Position numbers and translations under genes: made by a program. The notes under the pieces were generated by a model. The model had not been told where the DNA came from. It was given only the letters and a program-made list of their open reading frames with translations, and searched no databases. A DNA stretch of 64,000 nt from Monarcha castaneiventris obscurior (taxonomy: Eukaryota; Chordata; Aves; Passeriformes; Monarchidae): contig JAMPIT010000230.1 in assembly GCA_026261815.1 (NCBI GenBank), positions 7,067,001 through 7,131,000 on the forward strand, read 5' to 3'. Below are positions 49,701 through 61,500 of the stretch, piece after piece. How positions within the stretch are numbered: the first letter of the stretch is position 1; every line of letters begins with the position of its first letter.

Positions 49701-52700
49701 GAACACAGAATAGATGGTGCTTAAACTTTGGTGGCTTGTGACAGAGAACAAAAGCACAGCTTTCTCATCTTTTCACTTTATATTGCAAAAAATAAGGAGC
49801 CGCAAGTAAAAAAGCCACTCTTGCAGTTTTTTCCTAGAATAGGGGCTTATACCCCCTAATGCCCTTATTAGTTAATTTATATGTGAAAAGGAAGAGGGGG
49901 GACAGTGAGGCCACTACGTTCTTTGGGGAGTTGCTGGTGACCTCACCCCCAAGCAACTCCTGTAGAAGGCACTTTGCTGCTTTATGCAGAGGAGGATGTC
50001 GACACTTTAAGGCTTTGGAGCCCTTAGGACAGCTTTGGCTGATTATTATGGGTGACTTTGACAATCTCTGGGCCAAAGTGCTCCTGAGCAGCACCAGTGT
50101 CACACTGAGTCTTCTAATGTCAGAAAAAAAATACCTAATCCTATCATTGCCTATTTTTTCCTAGTCCAAATTTAGGACTTAGCTGAAATCTAGGTGGGGA
50201 TATCCCACACCCTTCTGGAGCCAAGGGAGCCCATGGTCATCGAGCATCTCAGATGTCTCTACACATCTGTATGTGGGCAACTGAATTGAACACTGCCCAT
50301 TACTGGCTTAGATACAATAGAAAATTAGGATTTTTTTTTAATGTAGATTCAATATATATTTATTCTAAGTGGTACACTGATGGTCAGGGAGGCTTTTCCT
50401 GGTGTCAGCTAAAAATCTCAGTGAAACTAGTCCCTTTTCTTGTCCCCTGCAGTCACTTGTTGATCTTCAGTGCCTCACCAGATTTTGTACTTTTTGTCAT
50501 TTGTTCTTGGCTCAGCAGATGAAGATTAGTTTAGAAACAAATGAAAGAGGATTAAAATAGAGATGCTAAACAAAGTAACACATGTTAATGGGCATCCTAA
50601 AATTTGTCCCATTTGAGCCAGAATTGTCTCTTATGGTGAGTGAAAGGAAGAGGATGGGAAGCAGATGTTTTCTGCTGTCTTGATTGTAAACTGGCCTGAC
50701 ACTTGCCCCCAAAGATTTTATCAAGAAGGTTTGATTGAGTTAGTCCTAAACCCAGAGCTGAAGCACCAACATTTCAGCCAAAGTGATCAACTTCTTGGAC
50801 CTCAGGGGGAAGCAGGGGGAAACCAAACCAATCAGAGAAAATATTTTGCCTTTACAAAGACACATTTCTTTTGCGACAGGCAAATACTTAAAATAGTATC
50901 CTGGAGCATATTTTAAGGATAATACTTAAAAGGAATCCTGGAGCATAGCTACACCTCATACTGATATCCCTGGGAGTTAGCTACAGACCTCTGTGAGTCA
51001 ACTTTAAGCTTCAAGCAGAGGTTAAAAGTGAATTAAAATTTTGATTTACCCTGGAACATGTTCCCTTGTAAGATAGAAGAGTACCATTTGGGAGGAGTTG
51101 CCACCTGAGTTCAGATACGGCAGAAGACAGCAATAACTGATGCCACAGGTCAGCTCTGGGACATGTGCTGAGCTAAATGAAAGAAGAAAATAAGGAAAAA
51201 CTCAAAGTAACCAATCTCAGTTAAATTTTAACTGAATTTTAGATTTAAAACTGTATTTTAGTCATTAGAATTGCGTTTACTAAAGATGCAGAAGTTTTAT
51301 AATGAGATAAAAGTAGGCTCTAGTGTTAGCTCTGAAAAACAAATCAAAGCACAAAATAGAAGAAAATTATTGTAATGCAGTTATTTTAATGCATAGCAGT
51401 GAAGACATACAGAAACACTACTTTAGCTTGTCAGAAAAACAAATTGGAATAACAGTCATAGTTCTCATACAGAGAACATAAATAAATAAAAGGAAACTAA
51501 GAACCATATGTCCTCATTTTGGAGGATGAGGAAAAGTAAAACAGCCAAGGAAAGGATAATAGGGAAAACAGCGTGGAGATAAAAATACTAAAGAAATGGG
51601 ATATAAATGCTACTGCCAGAATGTTGCATAATGACTGCTTTTATGAACAAACAGAGCTAGAAATGTTGCCTTCTTGCTTTCCAAGCTTTCCAAGGTTTCC
51701 AAGAAACCTCCAGCAAGTCCAGAATGTGACATGATTAAGCAGGAGGATAGTTTTCCCCCTCTGAAGCAGTGAGGATGGGGCACTTCATGTTCTCTTGGAA
51801 AAGTACACATGCTCTTCTGGTAGCTTTTCAATATGCCTCACGTTCTGTCCGTTTTCTGTCAGCTCTGGGGAATTGAGCAACACGTGTTAAGGATGATGGA
51901 ACTTGAGAGTTCATCAACTCAGATTTCTAGAGTGATAAATAATATATCAAACAGAGTCTGTTTGGTATATTGTGTTTATTTTTCCCAGAAAATCTGCAAA
52001 ACTTCAGCCACAATTATTTTCCTGGATTTTTCTGATGTCCTTTTCTTTCTGAGATAAGAGGGAAAACACAGACTCCATGCTGGAAAGAGGGGTTGTTCTA
52101 CTAAATAAATCCTCAGTGGTGCAGATGAGTTTTCCATGCCTTGAGGTACAGCCACTGAGGAAGCCATGATAAAATCTAAAGGAGATTAAAGCCTGCTAAA
52201 AGAAGCTTCAACAAAGGGAGAAGACAGAAGAGATTATCACTGCTGGAGCAGGGGCAAGCATACGTACTCCCTCGTTCTGCCCCAACTGCCCTCTGTGTGA
52301 TGGAATTGTTGGCTGGAAAACAGCTGCCTGGGAAGTGTGAAGATTGCAGCCAGTAATTATGGGCTATTCCTGGACAGGGATTTCATGTGGCACGTTGTAG
52401 TAGCCCTGCCAGTCAGTACAGGACAGGAGTGTTCTGTTGAATTCACATCCCCCTGTGGCCCGGCTGTGTGATCCCCCACTCACATCCATCTGCATGTCTG
52501 GACCGTGGCTGTCCCATCCAACAGCCTGTGCTGAGGCCAATATACCTTAAAATAGTGGCTGCAATGACAGAAAAACATTCCTGTGATGGGTTTAAATCTG
52601 AAGGAGGGAGAGGAGTCTTGTGATGGGGAAGAGGTGGTGAAAGGAGGACAGATAAGGAGCCAGAAGAGAAAATATGTATATAACACACCTGAGGATGGTA

Positions 52701-53056
52701 TTTCTCCCTCTCTGAGAAGGAGAAAGCTTTTTTATTTTTAAGAATTTCCATTTGTGTGAGTGACTTACTATCTCATAGTAGTTTTCCAGTTAGTGTTAAC
52801 AGGACAGGTCACTGAGGTTATGTCTACATGAGTAAACTAACCAGTAGATAGCAGTGATAAATAACACAGAGCAGTGCTGGCTCAGAAGCTGTACGGGACC
52901 TGTACAGGTGCCCCCTACCACCCAGAGTGGGCAACAGCCCCCCTAACAGCAAGATGCCCCCATCTGCACCATGTCCTGCATCTCATGGCAGAAAGCCACT
53001 GGGCGCAAGAGGCAGTCATGTCAGGCCAATCTTTACACTTAATAACAGAATAGCTT

Positions 53057-54280
53057 CATAGAATCATAAAGGTTGGAAAAGACCTCCAAGATTATCAAGT
53101 CCTCCAATCTTTGACTGATCACCACCTTGTCAACCAGACCATGGCACCAAGTTCCATGTCCAGTCATTTCTTGAACCCTTCTAGGGATGGTGACGCCACC
53201 ACTACCCTGGGCAGCACGTTCCAATGCTTGACAACCTTTTCAGTGAAGAAATTTTTTCTTATGACCAACCTGAACCTGCCCTGGCACAGCTTGAGGCTGC
53301 TTCCTCTTGTCCAATTGCTTGTTCCCAGGGAGAAGAGGCCGAGCCCCACCTAGCTACACCCTCCTTTCAGGGAGTTGTAAAGAGTGATAGGGTTTCCACT
53401 GAGTCTCCTTTTTTTCCAGGCTAAACATCCCCAGCTCCCTCAGCCTCTGCTCATAAGACTTGTGCTCCAGACCTGCCCCAGCTCCACTGCCCTTCTCTGC
53501 ACATGCTCCAGCATCTCAATGTCCTTCTTGAAGTGAGGGGCTCAGAACTGGATGCAGGACTTGAGGTGGGGCCTCACCAGTGCCCAGTACAGGGGGACAG
53601 TCACTGCCCTGGTCCTGCTGGCCACACCATTTCTGATACAGGCCAGGATGTCACTGGCCTTCCTTCCTGGCCACCTGGGCACACCTGGCTCACATTCAGC
53701 CACTGTTGACCAGCACCCCCAGGTCCTTTTCTGCAGGGCCACTTTCGAGCCACTCTGCCCCCACCCTGTAGTACTGCAGGCCCAGCTCTTTGCCTCATTG
53801 AATCTCATACCTTTGACCCTAGTCCACCAATCCATCCTGTCCAGATCCCACTGCACAGCCTTCTCACCCTCAAGCAGATCAACACTTCCACCCAACTTTG
53901 TGTTATCTGTAAAGTGACTGAGGGTGCCCTTGTTCCCCTCATCCAGATCATCAACAAAGCTGTTAAACTGTTCTGGCCCCAGTACTAAGCCCTGGTGAGC
54001 ACACTTGTGACCAGCCACCAGCTGGATGTAACTCCACTCCCCACCACCCTCTGGGCCATCTGGCGAGTTTTTATCCAGCAAGGAGCACGCCTGTCCAAGC
54101 TGTGGCAGCCAACTCCTCCAGGAGAATGCAGTGGGAAGCAGTGTCAAAGGCTTTACTGAAGTCCAGGCAGACATACCCACAGCCTCTCCCTCATCCACTA
54201 GGTTGGTCACCCAGTTGTCCTCCCCATTGTTTGTGACAATTGTGGTGCTAGGCTCCTGTCCCCTGTCCTTCTTCATTTAC
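53057..54280 (-). mobile_element. CR1 LINE, longest copy, with dead reverse transcriptase
   Basis: This is the longest CR1 in the window, about 1.2 kb. The 3' end is on the left (CATAGAATCATAAAGGTTGG on plus). On the minus strand a frame from 54276 to 53542 retains much of the reverse-transcriptase C-terminal half, including LVLGPEQFNSFVDDLDEG and DNTKLGGSVDLLEG. The catalytic FADD box of intact CR1 reads FTDN here, so the second and third motif residues are altered. Motif A is shifted out of frame further upstream. A deletion or frameshift separates the LVDEGEAV region from the later motifs. The 5' end fades near 54280, about 160 bp from the adjacent LTR. It is a transposon remnant, not a host gene. 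Confidence 0.95.
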
Positions 54281-54438
54281 TTGTAGAGACAGAGCTAACA
54301 AGGCTAGTGAGTAACAACGACCTTCTTACCGTGGTTTTGGCAAGGTGTAGCACAGTTCAGGTGACAGGAAAGGCCAGAGAATAATACCTGTTACCATTAT
54401 GGACCATTGTGGGCCAGTATCCACCAACAGCTGTCAAG

Positions 54439-54443
54439 GCCTA
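54439..54443. repeat. Target-site duplication GCCTA, left copy
   Basis: The five bases GCCTA lie directly before the TG terminus of the LTR and are repeated exactly at 55586-55590. Five-base duplications are usual for ERVL-type integrations. Confidence 0.75.
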
Positions 54444-55585
54444 TGCCGCGGGTTCAGCTCATAACCAGGCAGAAGCACCAATTAAGTGCAGTGGTTTTAA
54501 ATCACATTATGCATTACCCCCTTTCTGTGAGATAAGAATTAGGAGGAAGTAAAACAGTCACAAAACTTAAAGAATATAAAGAAGTTTATTAACAGACCTA
54601 AAAGAAAGAAAGAAAAAAACAATCAGAATAAACTTTTAGAACTCTTTTCCTCCCCCACTTTTCTCCCCTCTCTCAATCAGTGTTGTAGTTCTTGAAAAGG
54701 AAAAAAAAAAGGGTCCTTCTCTGCTTTACGTGGTCTCCAAACTGCCACCGTCTCCAGAAATACAATCTGCTGTGGTGCAAAACATCTCTTCCATAAACCC
54801 TTTCACAGTTCCTTCAACTGTAAAACTTGGGCCATCACCTGGGGTTATTACTCATTTGAGGATGGGTCATTTTGGCCTGAACACCAAGGCTTTTCTTCGC
54901 CACCAGGTTTTAAAAGCCTCTCACTGCTTTTCTGATATAGCCTGGCATGGGCATTCTTCACAACCTTTACAAGACACATGTAAAGTGTTCATCCCCACAT
55001 GTACTTCAAATGGATTAAAGAGACAAACAGCTTGTGATATTACAGTTTCATACCACAGCAATGCAAGAAGATTTTTAAGCTGCGCGTGAGAAACGCGGCA
55101 CCGCCCTTTTCGCTCCTGGAGCCATTTTAGCTCCATCTCACATGACCTCACTTTCTCTTTCTCTCTGGCTCTGAAAGTTGCCATGTTGAAGGGTGTTACT
55201 GTTCGGGCTCCACTGCTGGCTATGGCTGTCCTCTTCAGCTCAGTGCGAAGTGTGCTCCGCCGGTTCCCGCTGGCACTATGTGGAAAAGAGAGGGATCCAC
55301 CGGTCCCAGGAAGCCGTGTTGGACGGCCTCATAGTTCCCCCTCCCAGTGACCCAGGGTCTGTGCTGTGGCGTTGGGAAATGGGGGGGCAGGGGTACCCAG
55401 CCTGGCCCAGTTGGGCTCAGTGGGGCCCAGGGCTCCAAGGCCCCTGCCTCCGTCCCCTCCCGTCCCACAGCTGGAACAGAAAAACCCCAAAAGTCCCGCC
55501 TTTCCATGGGGTTTAAAGATGTAAAATTGAGAGAAGCATGATTGGTCCAAAAGGCTGTCTGTCAATTTAGGATCAACCCACTACA
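54444..55585 (-). mobile_element. Solo endogenous-retrovirus LTR (ERVL-like)
   Basis: A 1142-bp block starts with TG and ends with CA and is flanked by the exact 5-bp repeat GCCTA. Read on minus it begins TGTAGTGGGTTGATCCT, a start resembling the TGTRGTGGGTTGA opening I associate with bird ERVL-type LTRs, and ends CCCGCGGCA. An AATAAA polyadenylation signal lies on minus at 54585-54590, leaving about 120 bases of U5-like sequence before the terminus. The U3-side half is GC- and CpG-rich, unlike the flanks. No gag, pol or env sequence and no second LTR adjoin it, so it is a solo LTR formed by recombination between two LTRs. Frames within it on both strands (for example 55193-55516 and 54921-55184) are not genes. 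ERVL class is inferred from the duplication length and the start sequence. Confidence 0.8.
54585..54590 (-). terminator. LTR polyadenylation signal AATAAA
   Basis: TTTATT on plus reads AATAAA on minus. It is followed by a T-rich, GT-containing stretch (TTTTGTGACTGTTTT) within 40 bases, as expected for an LTR R/U5 boundary. Confidence 0.6.
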
Positions 55586-55590
55586 GCCTA
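55586..55590. repeat. Target-site duplication GCCTA, right copy
   Basis: An exact match to 54439-54443, directly after the CA terminus of the LTR. Confidence 0.75.
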
Positions 55591-58500
55591 ATAACATTGT
55601 AATGCAGATAATAAGTGTGCAAGTTCTTATTTACCTAGGCTTGGAAGACTGATGGCCCAGGGATTACTGCTGACAGGACTTACTGTACTCCACAAACTTT
55701 GAAGAAGACTCGTGAACATTTTTCACAGCTCAAAGGAAACACTTCAGATAGCATTCCTGCTGCACAGGGAAAGTAAATATTTAAAGCTTAGTCTGAGGGA
55801 TGGGAAGGAACAAAACGTGCAAATTTAACATCTTCTACAAAACAGTAATTTAAATTCACAAAGGTAAGAGTTTCTTGTCAAGACACTAAATAAGAAGATA
55901 CTATTTGATAGAAAATAGGCCAAACTGCATCAAGAATAGTCTATGATGATTTATATTACAAGAAGCTACAGTGAATTGCAGCAACTTAATCTAAGATCAT
56001 GTCTACTATTAGGGTTTTAGGAGGATGCTTTGTTCAACTTTCCTATGATTTGATACACTTCATAGGGAAGTCTCAGAGTGCATACAGAGTTTTCTTTGGG
56101 TAAAATCAGAAGGTAACTGCAAACACATTTCCTTGTGGGCTCCAAAGGCACAGGGTAGCTCAGTCCAGGTGGCCTGGCAACAGCTAACACAAAGCAAATC
56201 CCACAGAAGTGTGTATGGTATGGACACCAACACCAAATATTTTACCTGTCTGCTCCTAATATCTACCCTACTTGCTGATGTAAACATAAGCTACAGTGCT
56301 TTCTGTCTACAGCTCAGATATTAATGTCTTTCTAACATCTGAAAAAATAGTAGATCAAAGAGGCGAAACAGAATTTTAATATGCTATTTTGGAAAGAAGC
56401 AAGGCACAAGCATTGCACTACAACGCATCTAAAGAAAGTTTGAACCTTTGACTCTTCCTGAAGCAATATATTTGGCATTACTTCCAACCATCAGGTTGCC
56501 AGAAACTTAGCCTTACCATTCCAATTGACTGAGCCAGTTTTGACTTAGCCAGATACCCTGGTTGCATGCATACACTGTTATCTGTGTCCAGGGCTGCCAT
56601 ATCTGGGAGGAATATATGGATTGGCCTCACAGTGCAGTATTTGATTTCTGCAGAAATATATGTACTGGAGTCTGTGAAGCTGTGTAAAACCCACGGTATC
56701 CACCATTTTAATTTCTTCATTACTCTATTATTTCCACTGAATAATAGTCAAAAATGCTTAAAACCCATGAAATGGGCTGTAAGGGAATCATTAGTGATCA
56801 TCAGTATAATTTATGAGTATCTGAAATGAAAAATCTTGGGGTTTACATTTTCAGGGCATTTGAAGTCCCCAGAAAAGATCAGAGCAGGTACCCCATAAGC
56901 AACCTTCATTTCAGTGCCTGCAGTTGTTGGTAGCAGATTCTTTGGGTCAATACAAGAAATAATTTCATTTAATAGCACTTTTCAGGTGCATAAGTAAGGC
57001 CAGTCACAGCAGTTAAATAGTCTCTTGTGACTTTCTAAATACAGGCAAATGCATCATGGAGTTTTGTTTCTGTACAAACAGGATGCTGTCTGTTCATGGT
57101 ACAAGTGAACCTGCTAGTCAAGCACTTAAATGCTCATGGAATGCACCTATCTGAGAAGAGAGGTGTTATGTACTCTCCACGGGCTTTGTAAAATGAGATC
57201 TGAATATGGAGTCTATTATGCTGCCTCGTGTCGTGTAGAAGCATCTACTCTTTTATCAGTGCACAATAACACTTGAGAAAATGATGACATAAAGTTATTA
57301 ACACTATATTCATGTACAGCATTATTCTTCCACTTCTATTGCTCAGCATAAAAAAAAAAGGTAAAAGTTAATAACTGAGCTAGAGTCTAAATTCTTCACA
57401 ATTCTTCACTCCCCTTGCAGATCACCTGCTTCTCTGAGTATTTCCCCATCTATACTCATCCAGTATTCACAGTCCGGACCCAGACTACAGGAGCTTATGT
57501 CTGAGAAATTGGAATAGCCAAGAGGTAAAATCTGATGCAACTGAAAGGCTGTATCTGAAAGGGCAGCTGAAAACACAGGAGATGCAGACACATAAAACAA
57601 AGCAGAACAGCTTGGTTAGAAATGAACTGGGGATGAGCAAAGAGCACAATGATCAAGGTGTTGAAACAAGATACCAGCACCTAAAAGAAACAGGTCACCA
57701 GAAACCAGATGAGCAAACTGAGACTTGGGGTCTACTTTCCAGCTGATCTTTATGCTTATTTCCTAGTAACAAATGACCCTTTTAAGAAATACATATACCC
57801 TGAGTTACTTTTTTTCTAAACAAAGGAGACAGCTAATGGAAAGCTGGAGGACAGAGAGAATCAGTTACGGCAGGGGAAAGAAAAACAAAACTGGAGGAGG
57901 CAATGTGATAAATGCGTGCAAAAGGAGCCTGACTAGAAAAGGCCATATGATGCCAAACAACTCACTGAACTAAAGTGAAGGCAAATAAAAACCAAAGTCA
58001 CTCTTCAAAATAGAAATACAACAGAAATGCACATCAATATTCCCCAACTGTTGTGCTATAAATAGCATAGAAAAGGTAGTGGGAGGTCAGAAATCAGGGG
58101 AGCTATCCAAAGGCAGGTTGAGGCTGAGAAAAGGCCAGATTCTGCAAACCATGGAGAGCTGAGTTTGAATAAACACAGGAGCACAACATTCCTGGTATCA
58201 GGAATGTGCTGTTCATGGGAGGGCTCCCTTACACCCCTCTGGTCACCCTTACCACCAGCACAGCAGGTACAGCTGTATGTTCTACCACTACATTTCTGAC
58301 TTGGCAATGTCCTCTCAGACAGATGTTTTATCCATAATTCCAGCTGTCATATTCTCAAAGCAGGGTAAACAAGATCTTGCTGGCTACTTTCCTACATCCT
58401 GGATCTGTTCATGAGATCTCATGCCTAGATCATCTCACAGCTGCTTTAGGGGTTCTGCAGCTTATTACACAAATATTTACTTTTCAGAAGGAGAAACCAA

Positions 58501-61500
58501 GTGTATGAGACCCAAGTCCGAAAAGCTTTGTTTCTTCCAGCTCCTTCCTGTGGGGGTTTGACAGGCTGAAACAAATGAGTGTGAAGACAACACCGTGTAC
58601 AGCACGAAGAGTCTTTAAAAGGTCATAGTAACACCTAAGTGCTGCGGTGCTGCAGCATCCCAACAGCCAGCAGAGCACAAGGAAATGGTGCAACTGCAAA
58701 TGCCTTAGGAAGGACTTCTCCAGCCCCAGCAATTTACATTGGTCTTTTGGGAGACAGCCTTCAGCACACTCTACTGAAGTCCAAGTGAGGCTTGGGCGTG
58801 TGCCATCTGCTGTAGGGAGATGCCTTCTGATCCACAGAGACGCAACCAAACTGTCCTTGCAGAAGAGCAGCGTTTCTGAAAGTTTTCAAAATCTCTCTGT
58901 GGCTTAGTATTTCAAGTTTTTTCTTCTTCAAGGCAACTTATGGTTTGAAAACAAGGTCCAAGTTCTTCCATCATCATTTAGACAGTCTGAAAATGAGTAC
59001 TCAGAATTTTGGGAGTGAGGCACATTTGAGCTGAACACATTTGCATCACTGAAAACAACCAGACACGGGGTCTAAAAAAGCAGGTACCATTAAAGAAACA
59101 TGAGATTAGTCAGGCCCTGAAAAATCTCATATTACTGCCTGCCTTTGAAAAATTGTGGCCACACCGCTATTTTCACACTGTAATCATACATCACGTAAAT
59201 CTGGATCTCAAAATGATACCACACAGAAAGTGTCAGTCTGGCCTGACTCCAAGGGGTTCATTTAGGCATTTCTTTTCATTTAAATCATATGCAAACGAAG
59301 TGATCATGTTACTGTGAAAAAATACAATTTGTAGTATACAGTAATGGATATATGGAAGGAATGTCAGCTGTTTTTCTTTCGTAGGTAGATACAATTAAGT
59401 ATTTAAAAATAGCTAATATGATTAAGTAACATTTATTGGCTATGCATTTAGTGGCTATGCAAGTGCAGTTCTTACTATATCAATACTGTTCCAGGGCAGC
59501 CAGATTTAATTCTGCTCTGTAAGCAATTAAGTCAGGTACCTGGTAATGTATTCCTGACGTGGTACAAGTGAGAAAAAGTCACCTTGTCACTTTAGGGGAG
59601 TTCACAGTTGTTGCTTCTGGAAGATAAATTTTCAGTTTGAAATGTCAACAAACTTCATATGGAATGATCAAAAGAAGTCTCCCTTGCCCCATTTTTTTTT
59701 TTTTCACCTACATTGATTAAACTAATCTTCGAAAGGTATAACCCACTACTCAGTAGACTCCTCAAAATGAGTTCCCTGCAGATGCATAAAGAAGTAATGT
59801 TAGGCATGCAACACATAGTAAAATAAGCAGCATATTCCAGTCCAGGGAGCCTATTTCACCAAGAAACTAATGGCAAGAGTTTAGCAGTGGTGTCAACAAT
59901 CATCTTGGGAACCAGCAGTTCCAGACGCGTAGGTTTATGTAACTCCACTGACCTGGATTTTGGAGCTTCCAGCTTAACTGGAAACCTTATATGAAAATAC
60001 TGGTGTACTATATCTTAAAAATGGCAATAAATATATCACCTCACTTTCTTTATTAAGAAGACTGCATGCATGTTGTCTTCAAAAGTGACATTCCTGAGAC
60101 CTCCCTTTCATGGCATGGTGGCACAGCAGAAAGAGCAGAGCATGGCACAGACTTCACTTCTGCCAAACAGGCTTGATGAGGTGGCATGGATTTCCCAGAA
60201 AAAGCCCTGCCAAGAGTTCCCTGCCCAAATCACTTTGGCTGGAAAGTCACATTGTTGTTTTCATTCCCAGCTAGATGAGAGGTACTGGAGACTAAGCTCA
60301 CACTGCCGAATTCAGCATAGAGAAACAGACCATTAGTCAGTCAGCTGTGAAATGTAAATAATTTTTGCCTTTCAGAATATCCTCCCTGATTCTGTCAAAA
60401 TCCATCATGCACAACTGCTTATTCAAGCAAAAGGTAACACAAAGTAAATATTCCCCAAACTTACAGTCTAGCAGTGAACATCTTCATTTCAGTCAGTCAT
60501 TCTTCTCATGACACTTTGGTAAAAAATACTGTTCTTCCAATATCAGTCTGTCCTGAATGCTTTTGAAATAAAAAAAGCTAAACGTTTTAAAAGTCAGAGA
60601 CCTTTGGTCTCCCTCATGAACTGTGAATTGGGAACAACTCTGCTGGCCTCACGAGCCAGGTTACTTCATTCCTAATTGCAATCAGGGGTAATGCTTGGCC
60701 CACAATCGGTGTAAAAATCAGTAAAGGCCAAACCATGAACAGCCTCACGATCTGCTTTCCAGGAGGTCAATGACCCCTCTGAGCGTATCCCCTCTGCCTT
60801 TGCAGGGGTGGGAAAGGGAGAGGAAGAATCAGCTTTGGGAATCAGCTGTTGTCTGGCCTTATTTTGTTATTTCCCTCATCGGATTCGTAGGCTGATTATG
60901 TGTAAAGTTGAATTTGATTGTATCTCAAAGATGCAAAGGATCATGATAGTGTAAAATGCTGGATGCTTCCAAAGGTCCAGTCCCACTGCAACAAGAAGGC
61001 CCTTAGGGAAACGTGTACCTCTTGAGTCAAGCACATATCCAGAAGTACTTCCCAAAACCAATATTCTGACCTTTTAGCTTTTCCATCACTGCTGGGACCC
61101 AACCAGCAAGAGTATGACCATAAATTGTTCTTTAAAATCTTTGTAGATGGAAACTAAATTTCACAGAAGATTTAAATAAGACTAAGCAGAACAAAAAATG
61201 TGTTCTGCTAAGCCACAGTTAATAAAAAAAGAGAAAACAGTAGCGTTAGCTGGAGGTTAAAAGAGCTATAAAATCAAATTAAATTTAAAGACTGTATCAA
61301 TTTACTAATAGAAGAAAATAAATGTATAGAAACATTGAGAAACAGCTAAATATGTTAAATGATTCCTTGGAAAGACAGAAAATAAAGCTTAATCTGAATA
61401 TCTATTTCGATACTAAAGTTTCCAAAACCAATGCCTGCCTTTATCAGGCAGATAAACTGTGCTCAGGCATAATTGCAATAAAACCATCCATAGGGACAGA

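Larger units (their letters stand above)
41880..53050. other. AT-rich unique sequence, no gene seen
   Basis: The main landmark is the AAT microsatellite near 43.54 kb; a GA-rich tract lies at 46701-46724. Reading frames are short and occur on both strands in equal measure. No repeat family, RNA gene or exon was recognised over these 11 kb. Confidence 0.5.

Noticed and set aside
55193..55565. Frames of 64-107 codons on both strands
   Set aside because: They lie inside the LTR, whose U3/R region is non-coding. GC-richness explains the lack of stops.
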